In this document: positions 18,323-28,588 of the stretch, in pieces | Numbering within the stretch: position 1 is the stretch's first letter | Layout of the letters: each line of letters opens with the position of its first letter | Assembly: GCF_001854765.1 (NCBI RefSeq) | Contig: NZ_LJJE01000119.1 | Location: forward strand, 1 to 61,905 | Length of the DNA stretch: 61,905 bases | Origin: Vibrio sonorensis | GTDB lineage: Bacteria > Pseudomonadota > Gammaproteobacteria > Enterobacterales > Vibrionaceae | Reading direction: 5' to 3' | Notes under the pieces: generated by a model | What the model was told of the DNA's origin: nothing | Database searches by the model: none | What the model saw: the letters and a program-made list of their open reading frames with translations, nothing else | Program-made: the position numbers and the translations under genes

Positions 18323-20844
18323 ATGCTATACAGCAAAACAAACTGCACACCATGCAGAGAGGCCTATAAACCAAAGCAACTAATTGCTGAGTGGTTACTA
18401 TGGGTGGTACCTGCCTATAGTGCAATGCTGATCATATTAAGTGGCCACTATTTGCTAAGTATGGACAACGAGAAGCAGTATGCGCTTCACAATGAAAGAG
18501 TTATCGTGACTCTAATTGAAGAGATTTTGGGAGACACGCTTGTTCAAATGTCTGCTGATTCCAAAAATCTCACCTATGTCGTTGCTACTTCTATCGCAAA
18601 AAACAGCCACCCGTTCCCAGAGTTAAAAGACTACTTTGTTCAACTGAGCACAAACAATCATAGCTACGACCAGATCCGATTTTTAGACAACAAAGGACAA
18701 GAGCAACTAAGGGTAAACAACCAAGAGGGACATGTCACTTCTGTACCTATGAGCGAACTGCAAAACAAAGCCCATCGGTACTATTGGAAACACACTATGA
18801 GCTTAAAGCAGGGAGAGGTCTATATTTCTCCGCTTGATTTCAATATTGAAAGAAAGGAAGTTCAACACCCACTTAACCCGACGATTCGGGTCGGAGCGCC
18901 TGTCTTTGGCATTGATGGCAAAAAGATTGGAGTCATAATCCTCAATTACAAAGGCAATTTACTGATTAATAAACTCATAACCATTGCCCCTAGTTTTAGT
19001 AATCACCTTTATTTATACAACCCTCAAGGTATTGCCGTAATACACCCCAACAAAGGTAAGGGGTCTCATTTTGCAGTGAAAGATAAACCATCACTTCCCA
19101 GTGAAGTTTTCAACTGGATTCAATCGCAAAAGCTAGGACAATATCAGCTTGGTAACAGCTACTATACCTTCTCAAAAGTTACCGCTCCCAATGAAGGAAA
19201 TTGGACAATTGTCTCACAGTTTCCCACAGAGCGTTTTTCACTTTCGAGGCAAGCATTTTACCGTAACTATCTCGCCCTCTACTTAATTTTAATCATCGTA
19301 ATCACTACCGCTTGCTTTATTTTTAGCCGCTTTCGGCTCCAAGCAAGGCAACTTAAAAGCCAGCAGAAGTATGAGCTACAGTTTCGTCAAACTTTAGAGA
19401 ATGTCCAACTTGCTGCTGTTACCATTGATAATCAAGGAACAGTCACCTTTTGCAACGACTACTTCTTAAAAATGGTAGGTTTTAAAAATAGCGATGTTAT
19501 AGGACATAGATGGGTAGAAAAGTTCATTCCCAGGGAACTGAAAGAACAAGCCACAAGGCTCTCAACCAAGCCTTATTACAACAAAATCATCAACCACATA
19601 GCGAAAGCGTCGTCCAAGCTAAGAATGGTGAAATCAGACTTGTATCTTGGACATCTACCTTCTCTCAAAACAACGATAATCAAGCACTGTTAACACTTTT
19701 GGGGGAAGATGTCACTGAACAAAAGATGGCTCAAGATAAACTTAAACGCTTAAGTCACGCCGTAGAGAGTAGTCAAAACTCCGTGATGATTACAGATTTG
19801 AAAGGCGATATTATTTACGTAAACCCTGTCTTTTGTGAGCTCAGTGGATACAGTGTTTCCGAAGTAGTTGGAAGAAACCCCAAATTTCTACAATCCGGAC
19901 AGACCACACAAAATGCATACCATGGCCTTTGGACCACTCTAGTGTCTGGGCAAGAATGGCGAGGAGAGTTTCTCAACAAACGGAAGGACGGCTCACTGTT
20001 TTGGGAACGCGCACATATATCTCCTGTCAAAGATGTCAACGGTCAATCACTTTATTACGTCGCCGTTAAGCAAGATATTACTGAAGAAAAACGTCTCGCA
20101 AGTGAAGTAGAGCGACAAACACAGCAACGCTTGCTTCATGAAAAATTAGCAACGGTAGGAAAAGTGGTCAACATGATTGCTCACGATCTTCGCAATCCAC
20201 TTAGCTCTATTAAGGTAGGACTCCAAATCCATGCAAGAAACACCAAAGATGAAATGTTTGATATCGCTTTGGAACAAGTCCGCTATATGGAAGCAATACT
20301 CGGCGATCTATCAGCATACTCAAAACCAGAAATATGCAAGCCTGAATGGTTAGATATTAAAAAGCTTTTTGAATCTGTTCTAGCAGGAACACAACGCATG
20401 GCCTCTGACCATCGAGTTCAATTGCAAACCAAAATCCAAGATAAACTGCCCACCCTCTATGTAGACCCAGTGAAGATAAGACAAGCGTTTCAAAACATAG
20501 TTGTCAACGCGATTCAAGCAACACAATCGGAAAATTGTTCGACAAGAGTCGTCAAAATTCAGTGTCAGAGTATCCGCTCAGACAATCAAGCTGAATTAAG
20601 GCTAACGGTAGAAAACAACGGCCAGCAATTGAAAGCAGATTTGACAGACAAAGCATTTGAGCCTTTCTTTACCACCAAAGCAAAGGGAACTGGCCTCGGT
20701 CTCGCGATCGTTAAGCAAGTGGTAGATAACCACAACGGTACTATTACTATCGCTCCGTCAAAACTAGGGACCCTAGTCACCATTTGCATACCCTTTACAA
20801 ACAAAGTCCCTCAGTCAAAAAAGCGAGTAGCTTATGTCATCTAA
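18323..20844 (+). pseudogene. Membrane sensor histidine kinase (Cache-PAS-PAS-HisKA), broken by one missing base (probably intact)
   Basis: Two transmembrane helices (about residues 28-50 and 315-338) bracket a periplasmic dCache-like sensor domain. Two PAS domains follow: the first starts at about FRQTLENVQLAAVTID, the second at about LSHAVESSQNSVMITD and includes GRNPKFLQSGQT. Then come the HisKA H-box IAHDLRNPLSS (His near nt 20184) and an ATPase domain with GTGLGLAIVKQ. The frame is lost inside the first PAS at about 19550-19575. One added base (for example gccaca to gccaaca) makes it continuous, about 840 residues. The stop overlaps the regulator start by 11 nt, so they form a coupled two-component pair. 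The periplasmic sensor fits detection of an exported-enzyme substrate such as iodate (inference). Confidence 0.85.
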
Positions 20845-22174
20845 GAAACTACTAATCGTTGATGATGACACTGCAATTTGCCGAACCTTGCAGATTCACT
20901 ATCAATCAAACAACTTTACTGCTCAAGTTGCACATTGTGTCAAACACGGTGTTGAAATTGCTCGTAACTTTCAACCTGACATCGTCATTTTGGACATCCG
21001 AATGGAAGGAGTATCAGGTATTGATGGAATCAAAGAGTTTAAGCGAGAGTGTGAAAAGTGCAGAGTCATTATGATTACGGCCTTTCACGATATGGACAGT
21101 ACCATTGCAGCAATGCAAGAAGGTGCCGATGAATATGTTCACAAACCCATTGATATTGATGAATTAGACCAAGCCGTTATCCGAGCGATAAACTACCAAT
21201 CTTCAAGTTGCAAAGAAGCTCTCTCGATTCCCGACACCTACGGACACTCAATGGTCGGTTCCTCACATGCGATGAAAGAGATCTATAAAACCATTGGCCT
21301 TGTAGCGCGAACGAACGCTTCTGTCATGATTACGGGGGAATCAGGAACGGGCAAAGAAATGGTAGCGCGAGCAATACACAATGCAGGTCAAGCCAAGAAG
21401 GCGCCCTTTGTCGCCTTAAACTGTGCTGCATTGGTGGAAAACCTTTTGGAGTCCGAAATGTTTGGGCATAAAAAAGGCGCTTTTACCGGAGCTGTATTCG
21501 ACCAGCAAGGGAAGTTCTCACTTGCTCAAGATGGCACCTTATTTCTCGACGAAGTCGGCGAACTGTCGCTGCAAATTCAAGCGAAATTATTGAGGGTGCT
21601 ACAAGAAAAAGAATATGTTCCTTTAGGGGGAAAACAACCATTAAAAACCAATGCGCGAATCATATGCGCTACTAACATAGATTTTGAGCACGCAATTAAA
21701 ACCAAGAGTTTCAGGGAAGACCTTTTCTACCGCCTCCAAGTGATCAGGATCCATATCCCTCCATTAAGAGAAAGGCCAGAAGATTTGCAAGACTTAATAC
21801 CCGCATTACTGGCTAGGGCAAACAAAGAACTCGGAACTAAGGTCCGGCAGGTCTCGATAGAAGCCATGATGCTGCTCTGTAATCATCACTGGAAAGGTAA
21901 CGTTAGAGAACTAGAAAACACACTAACCAAAGCTGTTGCACTTTCTCCAGGAGATATACTTACTGAAAACCTATTCTTGGAACTCAAAGCACCAACAACG
22001 TCTCATCACGCATTAAGTCCAAATCCTAAGTTATCCTTGAGGGAGATCGAGTATCAATATGTAGAAAGCGTGCTGCACAACGTAGGCGGACACAAAGGCA
22101 AAGCTTGTGAAATACTACAAATAAGCCGTCCTCGTTTGCAAAGGATCCTTGAACCCAAAGAAAACAGAGAATAA
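20834..22174 (+). CDS. NtrC-family sigma-54 response regulator
   Basis: 446 residues. Receiver domain 1-120 with phospho-acceptor Asp54 (VILDIR) and Lys104. The AAA+ domain at about 140-370 has Walker A GESGTGKE (168-175) and the sigma-54 contact loop GAFTGA (215-220). A Fis-type helix-turn-helix at the C-terminus contains KGKACEILQISRPRLQRIL. It would bind the paired palindromes at 15811-15865 and activate both divergent sigma-54 promoters. AioR, the regulator of arsenite oxidase, has the same architecture, so this is an analogous control circuit (established for AioR, inferred here). Confidence 0.92.
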   Translation: MSSKKLLIVDDDTAICRTLQIHYQSNNFTAQVAHCVKHGVEIARNFQPDIVILDIRMEGVSGIDGIKEFKRECEKCRVIMITAFHDMDSTIAAMQEGADEYVHKPIDIDELDQAVIRAINYQSSSCKEALSIPDTYGHSMVGSSHAMKEIYKTIGLVARTNASVMITGESGTGKEMVARAIHNAGQAKKAPFVALNCAALVENLLESEMFGHKKGAFTGAVFDQQGKFSLAQDGTLFLDEVGELSLQIQAKLLRVLQEKEYVPLGGKQPLKTNARIICATNIDFEHAIKTKSFREDLFYRLQVIRIHIPPLRERPEDLQDLIPALLARANKELGTKVRQVSIEAMMLLCNHHWKGNVRELENTLTKAVALSPGDILTENLFLELKAPTTSHHALSPNPKLSLREIEYQYVESVLHNVGGHKGKACEILQISRPRLQRILEPKENRE

Positions 22175-22199
22175 TAGAGTCTCATAAACTAACACCAAC

Positions 22200-22346
22200 C
22201 TATGGAACCAGACGCACAAAATCGGCGTGGTTGCACGTTACCCAGAACACCAAGCAATGATAGTCGTACTTAGTAATGAGTCAGGATTTGAGGCATGGAC
22301 TCTTAAAGAGCGAATCGCTAGCATTGTGCTAAGTCCAAACGATTAA
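22200..22346 (+). pseudogene. 3' remnant of a serine hydrolase (beta-lactamase fold) gene
   Basis: An open stretch without a start codon encodes HKIGVVARYPEHQAMIVVLS followed by NESGFEAW and ends at a TAA (22344-22346). It resembles the last 45 or so residues of class C beta-lactamase-like serine hydrolases, where a phrase such as ARYPE..A.IVVLSN is common. The gene is cut off immediately after the sigma-54 regulator gene, suggesting that insertion of the block to its left removed the rest. Family assignment is from memory of such sequences. Confidence 0.5.
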
Positions 22347-22440
22347 GCCTTTTTGCATTCGCAAGGGATCGTTTCCTCAATTTCTACGTATAACCTTCTG
22401 TTATTGTGGAATTATTTCTTAATCAATAAGGAGACAGACA

Positions 22441-22949
22441 TTGAAAGCACTGGTTTTAACACTAACGGCAATGGTATTGAGTGGCTGTCTGGGTATGCCG
22501 GATAAGGTTTCTCCCGTCTCTTCATTTGATGGCGAAAAATACATGGGAAAATGGTACGAAGTGGCTCGTATTGACAACCGTTTTGAAGAAGGGTTATCTA
22601 AGGTCACTGCCGAGTATAGCCTTGATGATTCGGGGAAAGTCACGGTGATTAACCGCGGTTTTTCTGAAGCTGAAAACGAGTGGAGCCAAGCAGAAGGCAA
22701 AGCTACTTTGTCGAGTCTGACGATATTGCTTACTTGAAAGTATCGTTTTTCGGCCCGTTTTACGGCTCCTACGTAGTATTTGAACTAGAAGAGAACTATC
22801 AATACTCCTTTGTCTCCGGTGCAGATACGGATTACCTGTGGCTGCTCTCTAGAACTCCAAGTGTTTCCGAGCAAGTAAAACTGGATTTTCTGGCCAAATC
22901 TAAAGCTAAGGGATTTGACACCAGCCGAGTGATTTGGGTAAAGCAGTAG
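22441..22949 (+). pseudogene. blc: Outer-membrane lipocalin Blc, broken by one missing base (probably intact)
   Basis: Starts at a TTG with AAGGAG upstream. The lipobox LSGC lies near residue 16, so the mature protein is a lipoprotein. The lipocalin signature GKWYEVARIDNRFE is at about 36-50. The frame is lost at 22702-22705. One added T (gctact to gcttact) gives GKAYFVESDDIAYLKVSFFG and a complete protein of about 169 residues ending in the expected C-terminal helix. Blc binds fatty acids or lysophospholipids at the outer membrane. Confidence 0.88.
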
Positions 22950-22977
22950 TCTAAAACTTCATCATTGCTGAATACAT

Positions 22978-23004
22978 AAAAGGCGACTGATTATGTCGCC
23001 TTTT
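22978..23004 (+). terminator. Bidirectional terminator between lipocalin and rbsR
   Basis: Stem AAAAGGCGAC/GTCGCCTTTT with a 7-nt loop and T-tracts on both sides. It lies between convergent genes and ends the whole ribose operon on the minus strand. Confidence 0.88.
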
Positions 23005-23040
23005 TATCTCGCTTTTCTTTTGATTCAGAAGAATATCGGG

Positions 23041-24051
23041 CTACCGCTCTGGATGTTCCGATACGCTTTTTCTCTCAACCAAGGTTGGCTCCAATTGAAC
23101 CAGTACCGATTCGTTAGACTCTTTTTCAATTTTGCTTAATAAGGTTTTAACGGCTGCTTGACCCAAACGGTATTTGGGTTGGTGGATAGTCGTCAGCGCT
23201 GGCGTCATAAACTTAGAAATATGGATGTCATCGTACCCAATCACGGATAGCTCTGAAGGAATACTTACCCCTTTCTCGGTTGCAGCATTGATAACTCCCA
23301 TTGCCATCATATCGTTACAAACGAATATGGCACTCGGAAGCGGTCCCTTAGCATACATAGTATTAAAAGCGTGATAACCGCCGTCCGCTTCGAAATCCGA
23401 TTCAACAATCCAGTTGGCGTTAAAATCCAACTCAGATTCAATCATCGCTTTTTTAAACCCTTCGTATCGCATTTGCGCTTGATGGCGAATCAATGGACCT
23501 GTAATACAACCTATATCTCGGTGGCCTTGCTCAATCAGATAGTTAGTCGCCATATACCCCCCGCGAAGAGAGTTGTCTTGGATCTTATCACTGGTGAACA
23601 ACATTGGTCCCCAGTCCATAACCACCACTGGAATATCTGGGTACTTATCAAAGATTTCTAGCTTTTCACCTTCGAGAGAAGAGCACATAAGAATCAAACC
23701 ATCGACGCGCTTTTGAAGCAAGGTATCTATCGACGCTCGCATTCGGTCGTGATCACCTTCCGTATTACAAAGAATTAGGTTGTAGCCCTCTTGGTAACAG
23801 CTGCGCTCAACCCCTTTTACCACCTCACCAAAAAACGGGTTAGTCGACGTTGTTACTAACATCCCCAGAGTGCGTGTTCGATTCATCTTCAAGCTACGAG
23901 CAAGAGCGGAAGGCGTATAGTTTAGCTCTTGCGCTGCCTTGTTTACACGATCCGAAATTTCCTCGCTCACGTAGCGAGATTGGTTGATCACATGGCTAAC
24001 CGTAGAAGTTGAGACTCCGGCAAGTTTTGCTATGTCTTTCATGGTCGCCAT
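23041..24051 (-). CDS. rbsR: Ribose operon repressor RbsR (LacI family)
   Basis: 336 residues. The N-terminal LacI helix-turn-helix MATMKDIAKLAGVSTSTVSH is almost the same as E. coli RbsR, followed by a periplasmic-binding-protein-like ligand domain (about 60-330) with PSAIFVCNDMMAMG. It represses the rbs operon and is released by ribose. Last gene of the operon, 23 nt after rbsK. Its probable operator is the 20-bp palindrome at 29072-29091. Confidence 0.93.
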   Translation of the reverse strand: MATMKDIAKLAGVSTSTVSHVINQSRYVSEEISDRVNKAAQELNYTPSALARSLKMNRTRTLGMLVTTSTNPFFGEVVKGVERSCYQEGYNLILCNTEGDHDRMRASIDTLLQKRVDGLILMCSSLEGEKLEIFDKYPDIPVVVMDWGPMLFTSDKIQDNSLRGGYMATNYLIEQGHRDIGCITGPLIRHQAQMRYEGFKKAMIESELDFNANWIVESDFEADGGYHAFNTMYAKGPLPSAIFVCNDMMAMGVINAATEKGVSIPSELSVIGYDDIHISKFMTPALTTIHQPKYRLGQAAVKTLLSKIEKESNESVLVQLEPTLVERKSVSEHPER

Positions 24052-24074
24052 GTATTATCTCCCTTACTGGCTTT

Positions 24075-25010
24075 TTAAAGCGCTGTCTCTTTTTGCTGCT
24101 CGGCCAAAAAGGCATTCACTTCATCTCTCCTTGGAATGGAAGTTTGTGCCCCAAATCGCGTTACCGATAACGCTGCCGCTGCATGAGCAAAGCGAATCGC
24201 TGATTTTAAAGGTAAGTCTTCTAATAAGCCAGTCACTAGCGCGCCATTAAAGGTGTCGCCAGCCGCAGTCGTATCGGTCGCATCTACTTTAAATCCAGCC
24301 ACCAGCTCTCCGCGCCCTTTTTCACTTAACCATACCCCTTTCGCACCAAGAGTAATCATGACAATGTTTACTCCCTTACCATGCAGGCGATCCGCTGCTT
24401 GTTGGGCGCTGATATCATCCGTCACTTCTATACCCGTCAGCACTTCGGCTTCTGTTTCATTAGGGGTTATCATTTCAAGGCCTTTGAGCAAATCATCAGA
24501 CAATGGTTTTGCTGGTGCAGGGTTTAAAACGACTTTTGTATTGGCGGCTTTCGCTCTGGCCGCCGCCAGTTCAATTCCGTCCATTGGTGTTTCTAACTGC
24601 ATCAGAAGATAATCCGCATTTTCGATACGCGTTAAATGTGATTCCACCACGGTAGCGGTTAGGTTGGCGTTGGCTTCTGCAGAAATACAAATGCTGTTCT
24701 CGCCACTTTCAGCCACTTGAATCATGGCGATACCCGTTGGGCAGTTTGGCTGCATCATCACTGCAGAAGTATCGATACCATCCAGTTTAAAGTTCTCGCG
24801 ACTGTTAATTCCAAAAGCGTCGTCACCCACACATGCGATAAACCCTGTATCTGCTTGTAAACGCGCCGCAGCAACGGCTTGGTTGGCGCCTTTACCGCCA
24901 GAAATCACCTGATAATCGTGACCGTGAAGTGTTTCGCCCGGTCTTGGAAATGAGGGAACCTTAAGAACATGGTCTGCATTAACACTACCTAGCACCATTA
25001 ACTTATTCAT
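24075..25010 (-). CDS. rbsK: Ribokinase
   Basis: 311 residues, PfkB family. N-terminal MVLGSVNADHVLKVPSFP and the GGKGANQAVAAARL signature bind ribose. The C-terminal DTTAAGDTFNGAL motif holds the catalytic Asp and the anion hole. It phosphorylates ribose to ribose-5-phosphate. A further in-frame ATG at 25031 exists, but 25010 has GAGGA at the right distance and matches the family length. Confidence 0.94.
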   Translation of the reverse strand: MNKLMVLGSVNADHVLKVPSFPRPGETLHGHDYQVISGGKGANQAVAAARLQADTGFIACVGDDAFGINSRENFKLDGIDTSAVMMQPNCPTGIAMIQVAESGENSICISAEANANLTATVVESHLTRIENADYLLMQLETPMDGIELAAARAKAANTKVVLNPAPAKPLSDDLLKGLEMITPNETEAEVLTGIEVTDDISAQQAADRLHGKGVNIVMITLGAKGVWLSEKGRGELVAGFKVDATDTTAAGDTFNGALVTGLLEDLPLKSAIRFAHAAAALSVTRFGAQTSIPRRDEVNAFLAEQQKETAL

Positions 25011-25095
25011 TGATATGTCCTCGCCTATCAAGGCTTATAGAAAGATGAACAGGAGTAAAACGTTTGAACACTCGGATGCGTTCACAGGTTTTACC

Positions 25096-25130
25096 CCTTC
25101 CTAGCCAAGGGATAAACTTCGCTAGGAAGG
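25096..25130 (-). promoter_or_regulatory. Hairpin between rbsB and rbsK
   Basis: Perfect 10-bp stem CCTTCCTAGC/GCTAGGAAGG with a 15-nt loop, 10 nt past the rbsB stop and without a U-tract. Such intercistronic hairpins protect the upstream mRNA and reduce read-through, which would give more binding protein than kinase (inference). Confidence 0.55.
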
Positions 25131-25139
25131 AGAAGACGA

Positions 25140-26021
25140 TTATTTAGAGATAATCTTTAGTGGTACTGGAATGTAAGCATCAACTTGTTGCTCTTTAAGT
25201 ACTTTGTCAGCCGTTTGGATGCCTAGTGCACCGATCATGTCTGGCTGTTGAGCCACGGTTGCCGCTAGTTTGCCACGGTTAACCGCTGCGATGCCGTCAT
25301 CTGTGCCATCAAAGCCTACGATCATTACGTCTTTACCAGAGGCTTGAACCGCTCTTAGTGCACCGAGTGCCATTTCATCGTTTTGAGCAAATACTGCTTG
25401 AACGTCTGGGTTAGCCGCAAGTAGGTTTTCCATTACGTTTAGACCTTTTGTACGGTCAAAGTCTGCTGGTTGGCTTGCTAGCAACTCTAGCTTGCTGCCG
25501 TTTACGGCATTCATAAAACCTTCTCCGCGCTCACGAGCTGCCGACGTACCAGCGATACCTTCAAGTTGGATCACCTTAGCTTTCTCACCCACTTTTTCTA
25601 CAATGAAATGTCCTGCCATTTCACCACCAACCACATTATCTGATGCGATGTGGCTAACCACCTCTCCGCGAGATGCGCCGCGGTCAAGAGTCAGCACTGG
25701 GATGTTTGAACGGTTGGCAATGCGAATCGCATTAGATACCGCATCTGAATCCGTTGGGTTAATTAGAATCGCTTTTACGCCGCGAATGGTTAGGTCTTCA
25801 ACGTTTGATAGCTCTTTACTAGGATCGTTTTGTGAATCGAGCACGATTAGGTCATAACCCAGCTCTTTTGCTTTCGCTTCTGCACCATCTTTCATTGTCA
25901 CAAAGAAAGGGTTGTTCAAGGTAGATAGTACGATTGCCATCGTATCCTGCGCCTGTGCTGAAACAGAAACAGTGGTAGATAAAACGGCAGCAGAAATAAG
26001 TGTTGCTAATTTTTTCATCAT
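25140..26021 (-). CDS. rbsB: Ribose ABC transporter periplasmic binding protein
   Basis: 293 residues with a Sec signal peptide ending near AQA at residues 22-24. The mature protein begins DTMAIVLSTLNNPFFVTMK, the usual RbsB start, and contains LNVMENLLAANPDVQAVFAQNDEMALGA-type ligand-fold segments. It delivers ribose to RbsC and, in relatives, to the Trg chemoreceptor. Confidence 0.94.
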   Translation of the reverse strand: MMKKLATLISAAVLSTTVSVSAQAQDTMAIVLSTLNNPFFVTMKDGAEAKAKELGYDLIVLDSQNDPSKELSNVEDLTIRGVKAILINPTDSDAVSNAIRIANRSNIPVLTLDRGASRGEVVSHIASDNVVGGEMAGHFIVEKVGEKAKVIQLEGIAGTSAARERGEGFMNAVNGSKLELLASQPADFDRTKGLNVMENLLAANPDVQAVFAQNDEMALGALRAVQASGKDVMIVGFDGTDDGIAAVNRGKLAATVAQQPDMIGALGIQTADKVLKEQQVDAYIPVPLKIISK

Positions 26022-26077
26022 TATAGTCCTTTGTATGTAGGGTAGCCGGACACCCGCCCAGCTGGTGTTATTGGGGG

Positions 26078-27061
26078 TTATTTGTTTTTGTTGTCTACCA
26101 TGACGGCCAGCAAAATTACTGTCGCTTTAGCAATCATTTGGTAGTAAGAGGAAACATCGAGTAAGTTGAGAGCATTGTTGAGGAAACCAATTATCAGCGC
26201 CCCGATCAAGGTGCCCATAATTCGGCCTTTGCCGCCCATTAGGCTAGTACCGCCGAGCACGACCGCTGCAATCGCATCTAGTTCGTATCCCATACCCGCT
26301 GTTGGCTGAGCCGATGACAGTCGTGAAGTAACAATCAAGCCAGCTAAAGCCGCGAGCAGACCACAAATGGCATAGACTCCAATTTTTACTTTGTCTACAT
26401 CGATACCAGATAGCTTTGTTGCTGATTCGTTTCCGCCGAGCGCGTATATGTAACGGCCAAATCGAGTGTGGTTAAGCAGATACCAAGCGGCAGCAAATAC
26501 CATGACCATCAGCCATACTGGAACGGGAATACCCAGCGCGTAGCCCGTGCCAAACCATGCAAACGCGTCTGCGGTGTCCGTAAAGCCGGTAGAAATAGGT
26601 CGGCCATCGGTATAGACCATAGTGACGCCGCGTAGCAAAGTCATGGTCACCAGAGTAGCTATAAATGCCTGCACCTTGCCTTTGGCAATTATGATTCCGC
26701 TGATAGCGCCTAGTGCTGCACCGGCAAATAGCGCTGTTGGTACGGCAATAAGAACAGGCACTTCTAGGGCGATCATGCTGGCTGCTATCGCACCACATAG
26801 TGCGAGTACGGAACCAACACTAAGATCAATGCCCGCCGTTAAGATGACCAAGGTCATACCGACTGCGATAATCGCGTTAACTGAGGTTTGGCGCAGAATG
26901 TTTAGAATGTTGTCGACAGTAAAAAAGTTCGGGTTTAAAAACGAAACAACAACAATCAAGAAGAGTAAGGCTATCAGCGACTTTTGCTCAATTAGCCACT
27001 CTTTGCTAAACCACTTCTTTTCGTTTGTTTGATTGGATTTTGTCATAGCATCGGTACTCAT
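26078..27061 (-). CDS. rbsC: Ribose ABC transporter permease
   Basis: 327 residues, about 8-10 membrane spans. Family motifs AVGMTLVILTAGIDLSVGS and AAVVLGGTSLMGGKG are present. The ATG overlaps the rbsA stop by 4 nt, so translation is coupled and stoichiometry kept. Confidence 0.94.
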   Translation of the reverse strand: MSTDAMTKSNQTNEKKWFSKEWLIEQKSLIALLFLIVVVSFLNPNFFTVDNILNILRQTSVNAIIAVGMTLVILTAGIDLSVGSVLALCGAIAASMIALEVPVLIAVPTALFAGAALGAISGIIIAKGKVQAFIATLVTMTLLRGVTMVYTDGRPISTGFTDTADAFAWFGTGYALGIPVPVWLMVMVFAAAWYLLNHTRFGRYIYALGGNESATKLSGIDVDKVKIGVYAICGLLAALAGLIVTSRLSSAQPTAGMGYELDAIAAVVLGGTSLMGGKGRIMGTLIGALIIGFLNNALNLLDVSSYYQMIAKATVILLAVMVDNKNK

Positions 27062-28566
27062 GCTGCTTCCTCATTGACATGTTTGCCTACTGCACACGCC
27101 AGTAGTTTTTCTTGATCGGCGTCTTTGGCGTCGAATTCGCCACTGATACGGCCTTCATGCATTACTAAAATTCGGTCACTCATTCCCAGTACTTCGGGCA
27201 TTTCAGATGAGACCAAGATGATACTCATGCCTTCTGCTTTAAACTGGTTGATCAATTGATAAATTTCTTTCTTTGCCCCTACGTCCACACCGCGAGTCGG
27301 CTCGTCAAGGATCAAAACTTTTGGTTTAGTCATCAGGCCTTTGGCAATGGCAACTTTTTGCTGATTACCACCTGAAAGGTTGCCAATGATCTGCTCTCTC
27401 GTTGGAGTTTTTATATTGAAGAGTCGAATGAAGTCTTCCACCGCTGTCACTTCATCGCCGTGTTGAATCTGCACACCTTTACTCAACTGGTTAAGTGCGC
27501 TTAACGACATGTTCTCTTTAACTGATAGACCAAGCACCAGTCCATCGCCTTTTCGGTCTTCCGAAATATAAGCAATGCCGTTGGCTAAGCCGTCCTGTGG
27601 ACTAGCCGGATTTATAGTTCTGTTGTCGAGATTAATCACGCCCTTTTCGCTAGGCAGCGCTCCGTAAATGATTTTCATCAACTCTGTACGACCTGCGCCC
27701 ATCAAACCTGAAATGCCTAAGATCTCACCGCGCTTTAAGGTGAAGTTAACATCGTGCACGCCAGAGCCGGTAAGGCCAACAACCTCTAAACATGTGTCGC
27801 CGTGTTGAACATCGATCCTTGGATACTGTTCTTCTAGTTTACGGCCAACCATTTTTTCGATTAAGCCGTCTTCATCGATCTCTTCGACTTGGCATTCGCC
27901 TATAAATTTTCCATCGCGCAATACAGTGACATCATCACAAATTTCAAAAATCTCTTTGAGTCGGTGCGAGATATAAACAATGCCGCAACCCTGCTCTCTC
28001 AGCTCTCGAATTACATTAAACAGGGATTCGGTTTCCGTATCTGTAAGTGCATCCGTTGGCTCATCCATGATGATAACCTTGGATTCAAACGACAGCGCTT
28101 TTGCAATCTCGACCATCTGCTGTTCACCGAGACTTAACTCGCCAAGCAGTTTTTTAGAACTGTGCATTACATTAAGCCGTTTCAGAAGTGCATCCGCTTT
28201 TTGATACATCTCTTGCCAAAGAACGCGCCCAAACGCACCGGTAATTTCTCGGCCAAGAAAGATGTTTTCTGCAATCGTCAATTCAGGGATCAAGTTCAGC
28301 TCTTGGTGAATAATACTGATACCCGCTTGCTGCGACTCTCTTGGCCCACTGAAGTGCGCGGGATTCCCGTGGTAATGAATGGTTCCAGCGTCGGCAGTGT
28401 AAATGCCCGTCAATACCTTCATTAAGGTTGACTTACCAGCGCCATTTTCCCCCATCAAAGCCATAACTCGTCCGGGATAAACATTAAGCGACGCTTTATC
28501 CAAGGCTTTCACACCCGGAAAAGCCTTGTCTATTTCGCTAATGTTAAGTACAGCTTCTGTTGTCAT
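27058..28566 (-). CDS. rbsA: Ribose ABC transporter ATP-binding protein (two ATPase domains)
   Basis: 502 residues with tandem nucleotide-binding domains. The first has Walker A GENGAGKS, signature LSLGEQQ and Walker B VIIMDEP. The second has a degenerate Walker A (GLMGAGRT), signature LSGGNQQ and VLILDEP, as in all sugar importers of the CUT2 class. Confidence 0.94.
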   Translation of the reverse strand: MTTEAVLNISEIDKAFPGVKALDKASLNVYPGRVMALMGENGAGKSTLMKVLTGIYTADAGTIHYHGNPAHFSGPRESQQAGISIIHQELNLIPELTIAENIFLGREITGAFGRVLWQEMYQKADALLKRLNVMHSSKKLLGELSLGEQQMVEIAKALSFESKVIIMDEPTDALTDTETESLFNVIRELREQGCGIVYISHRLKEIFEICDDVTVLRDGKFIGECQVEEIDEDGLIEKMVGRKLEEQYPRIDVQHGDTCLEVVGLTGSGVHDVNFTLKRGEILGISGLMGAGRTELMKIIYGALPSEKGVINLDNRTINPASPQDGLANGIAYISEDRKGDGLVLGLSVKENMSLSALNQLSKGVQIQHGDEVTAVEDFIRLFNIKTPTREQIIGNLSGGNQQKVAIAKGLMTKPKVLILDEPTRGVDVGAKKEIYQLINQFKAEGMSIILVSSEMPEVLGMSDRILVMHEGRISGEFDAKDADQEKLLACAVGKHVNEEAA

Positions 28567-28588
28567 ACTAATCTCCCCACTAGATGGG

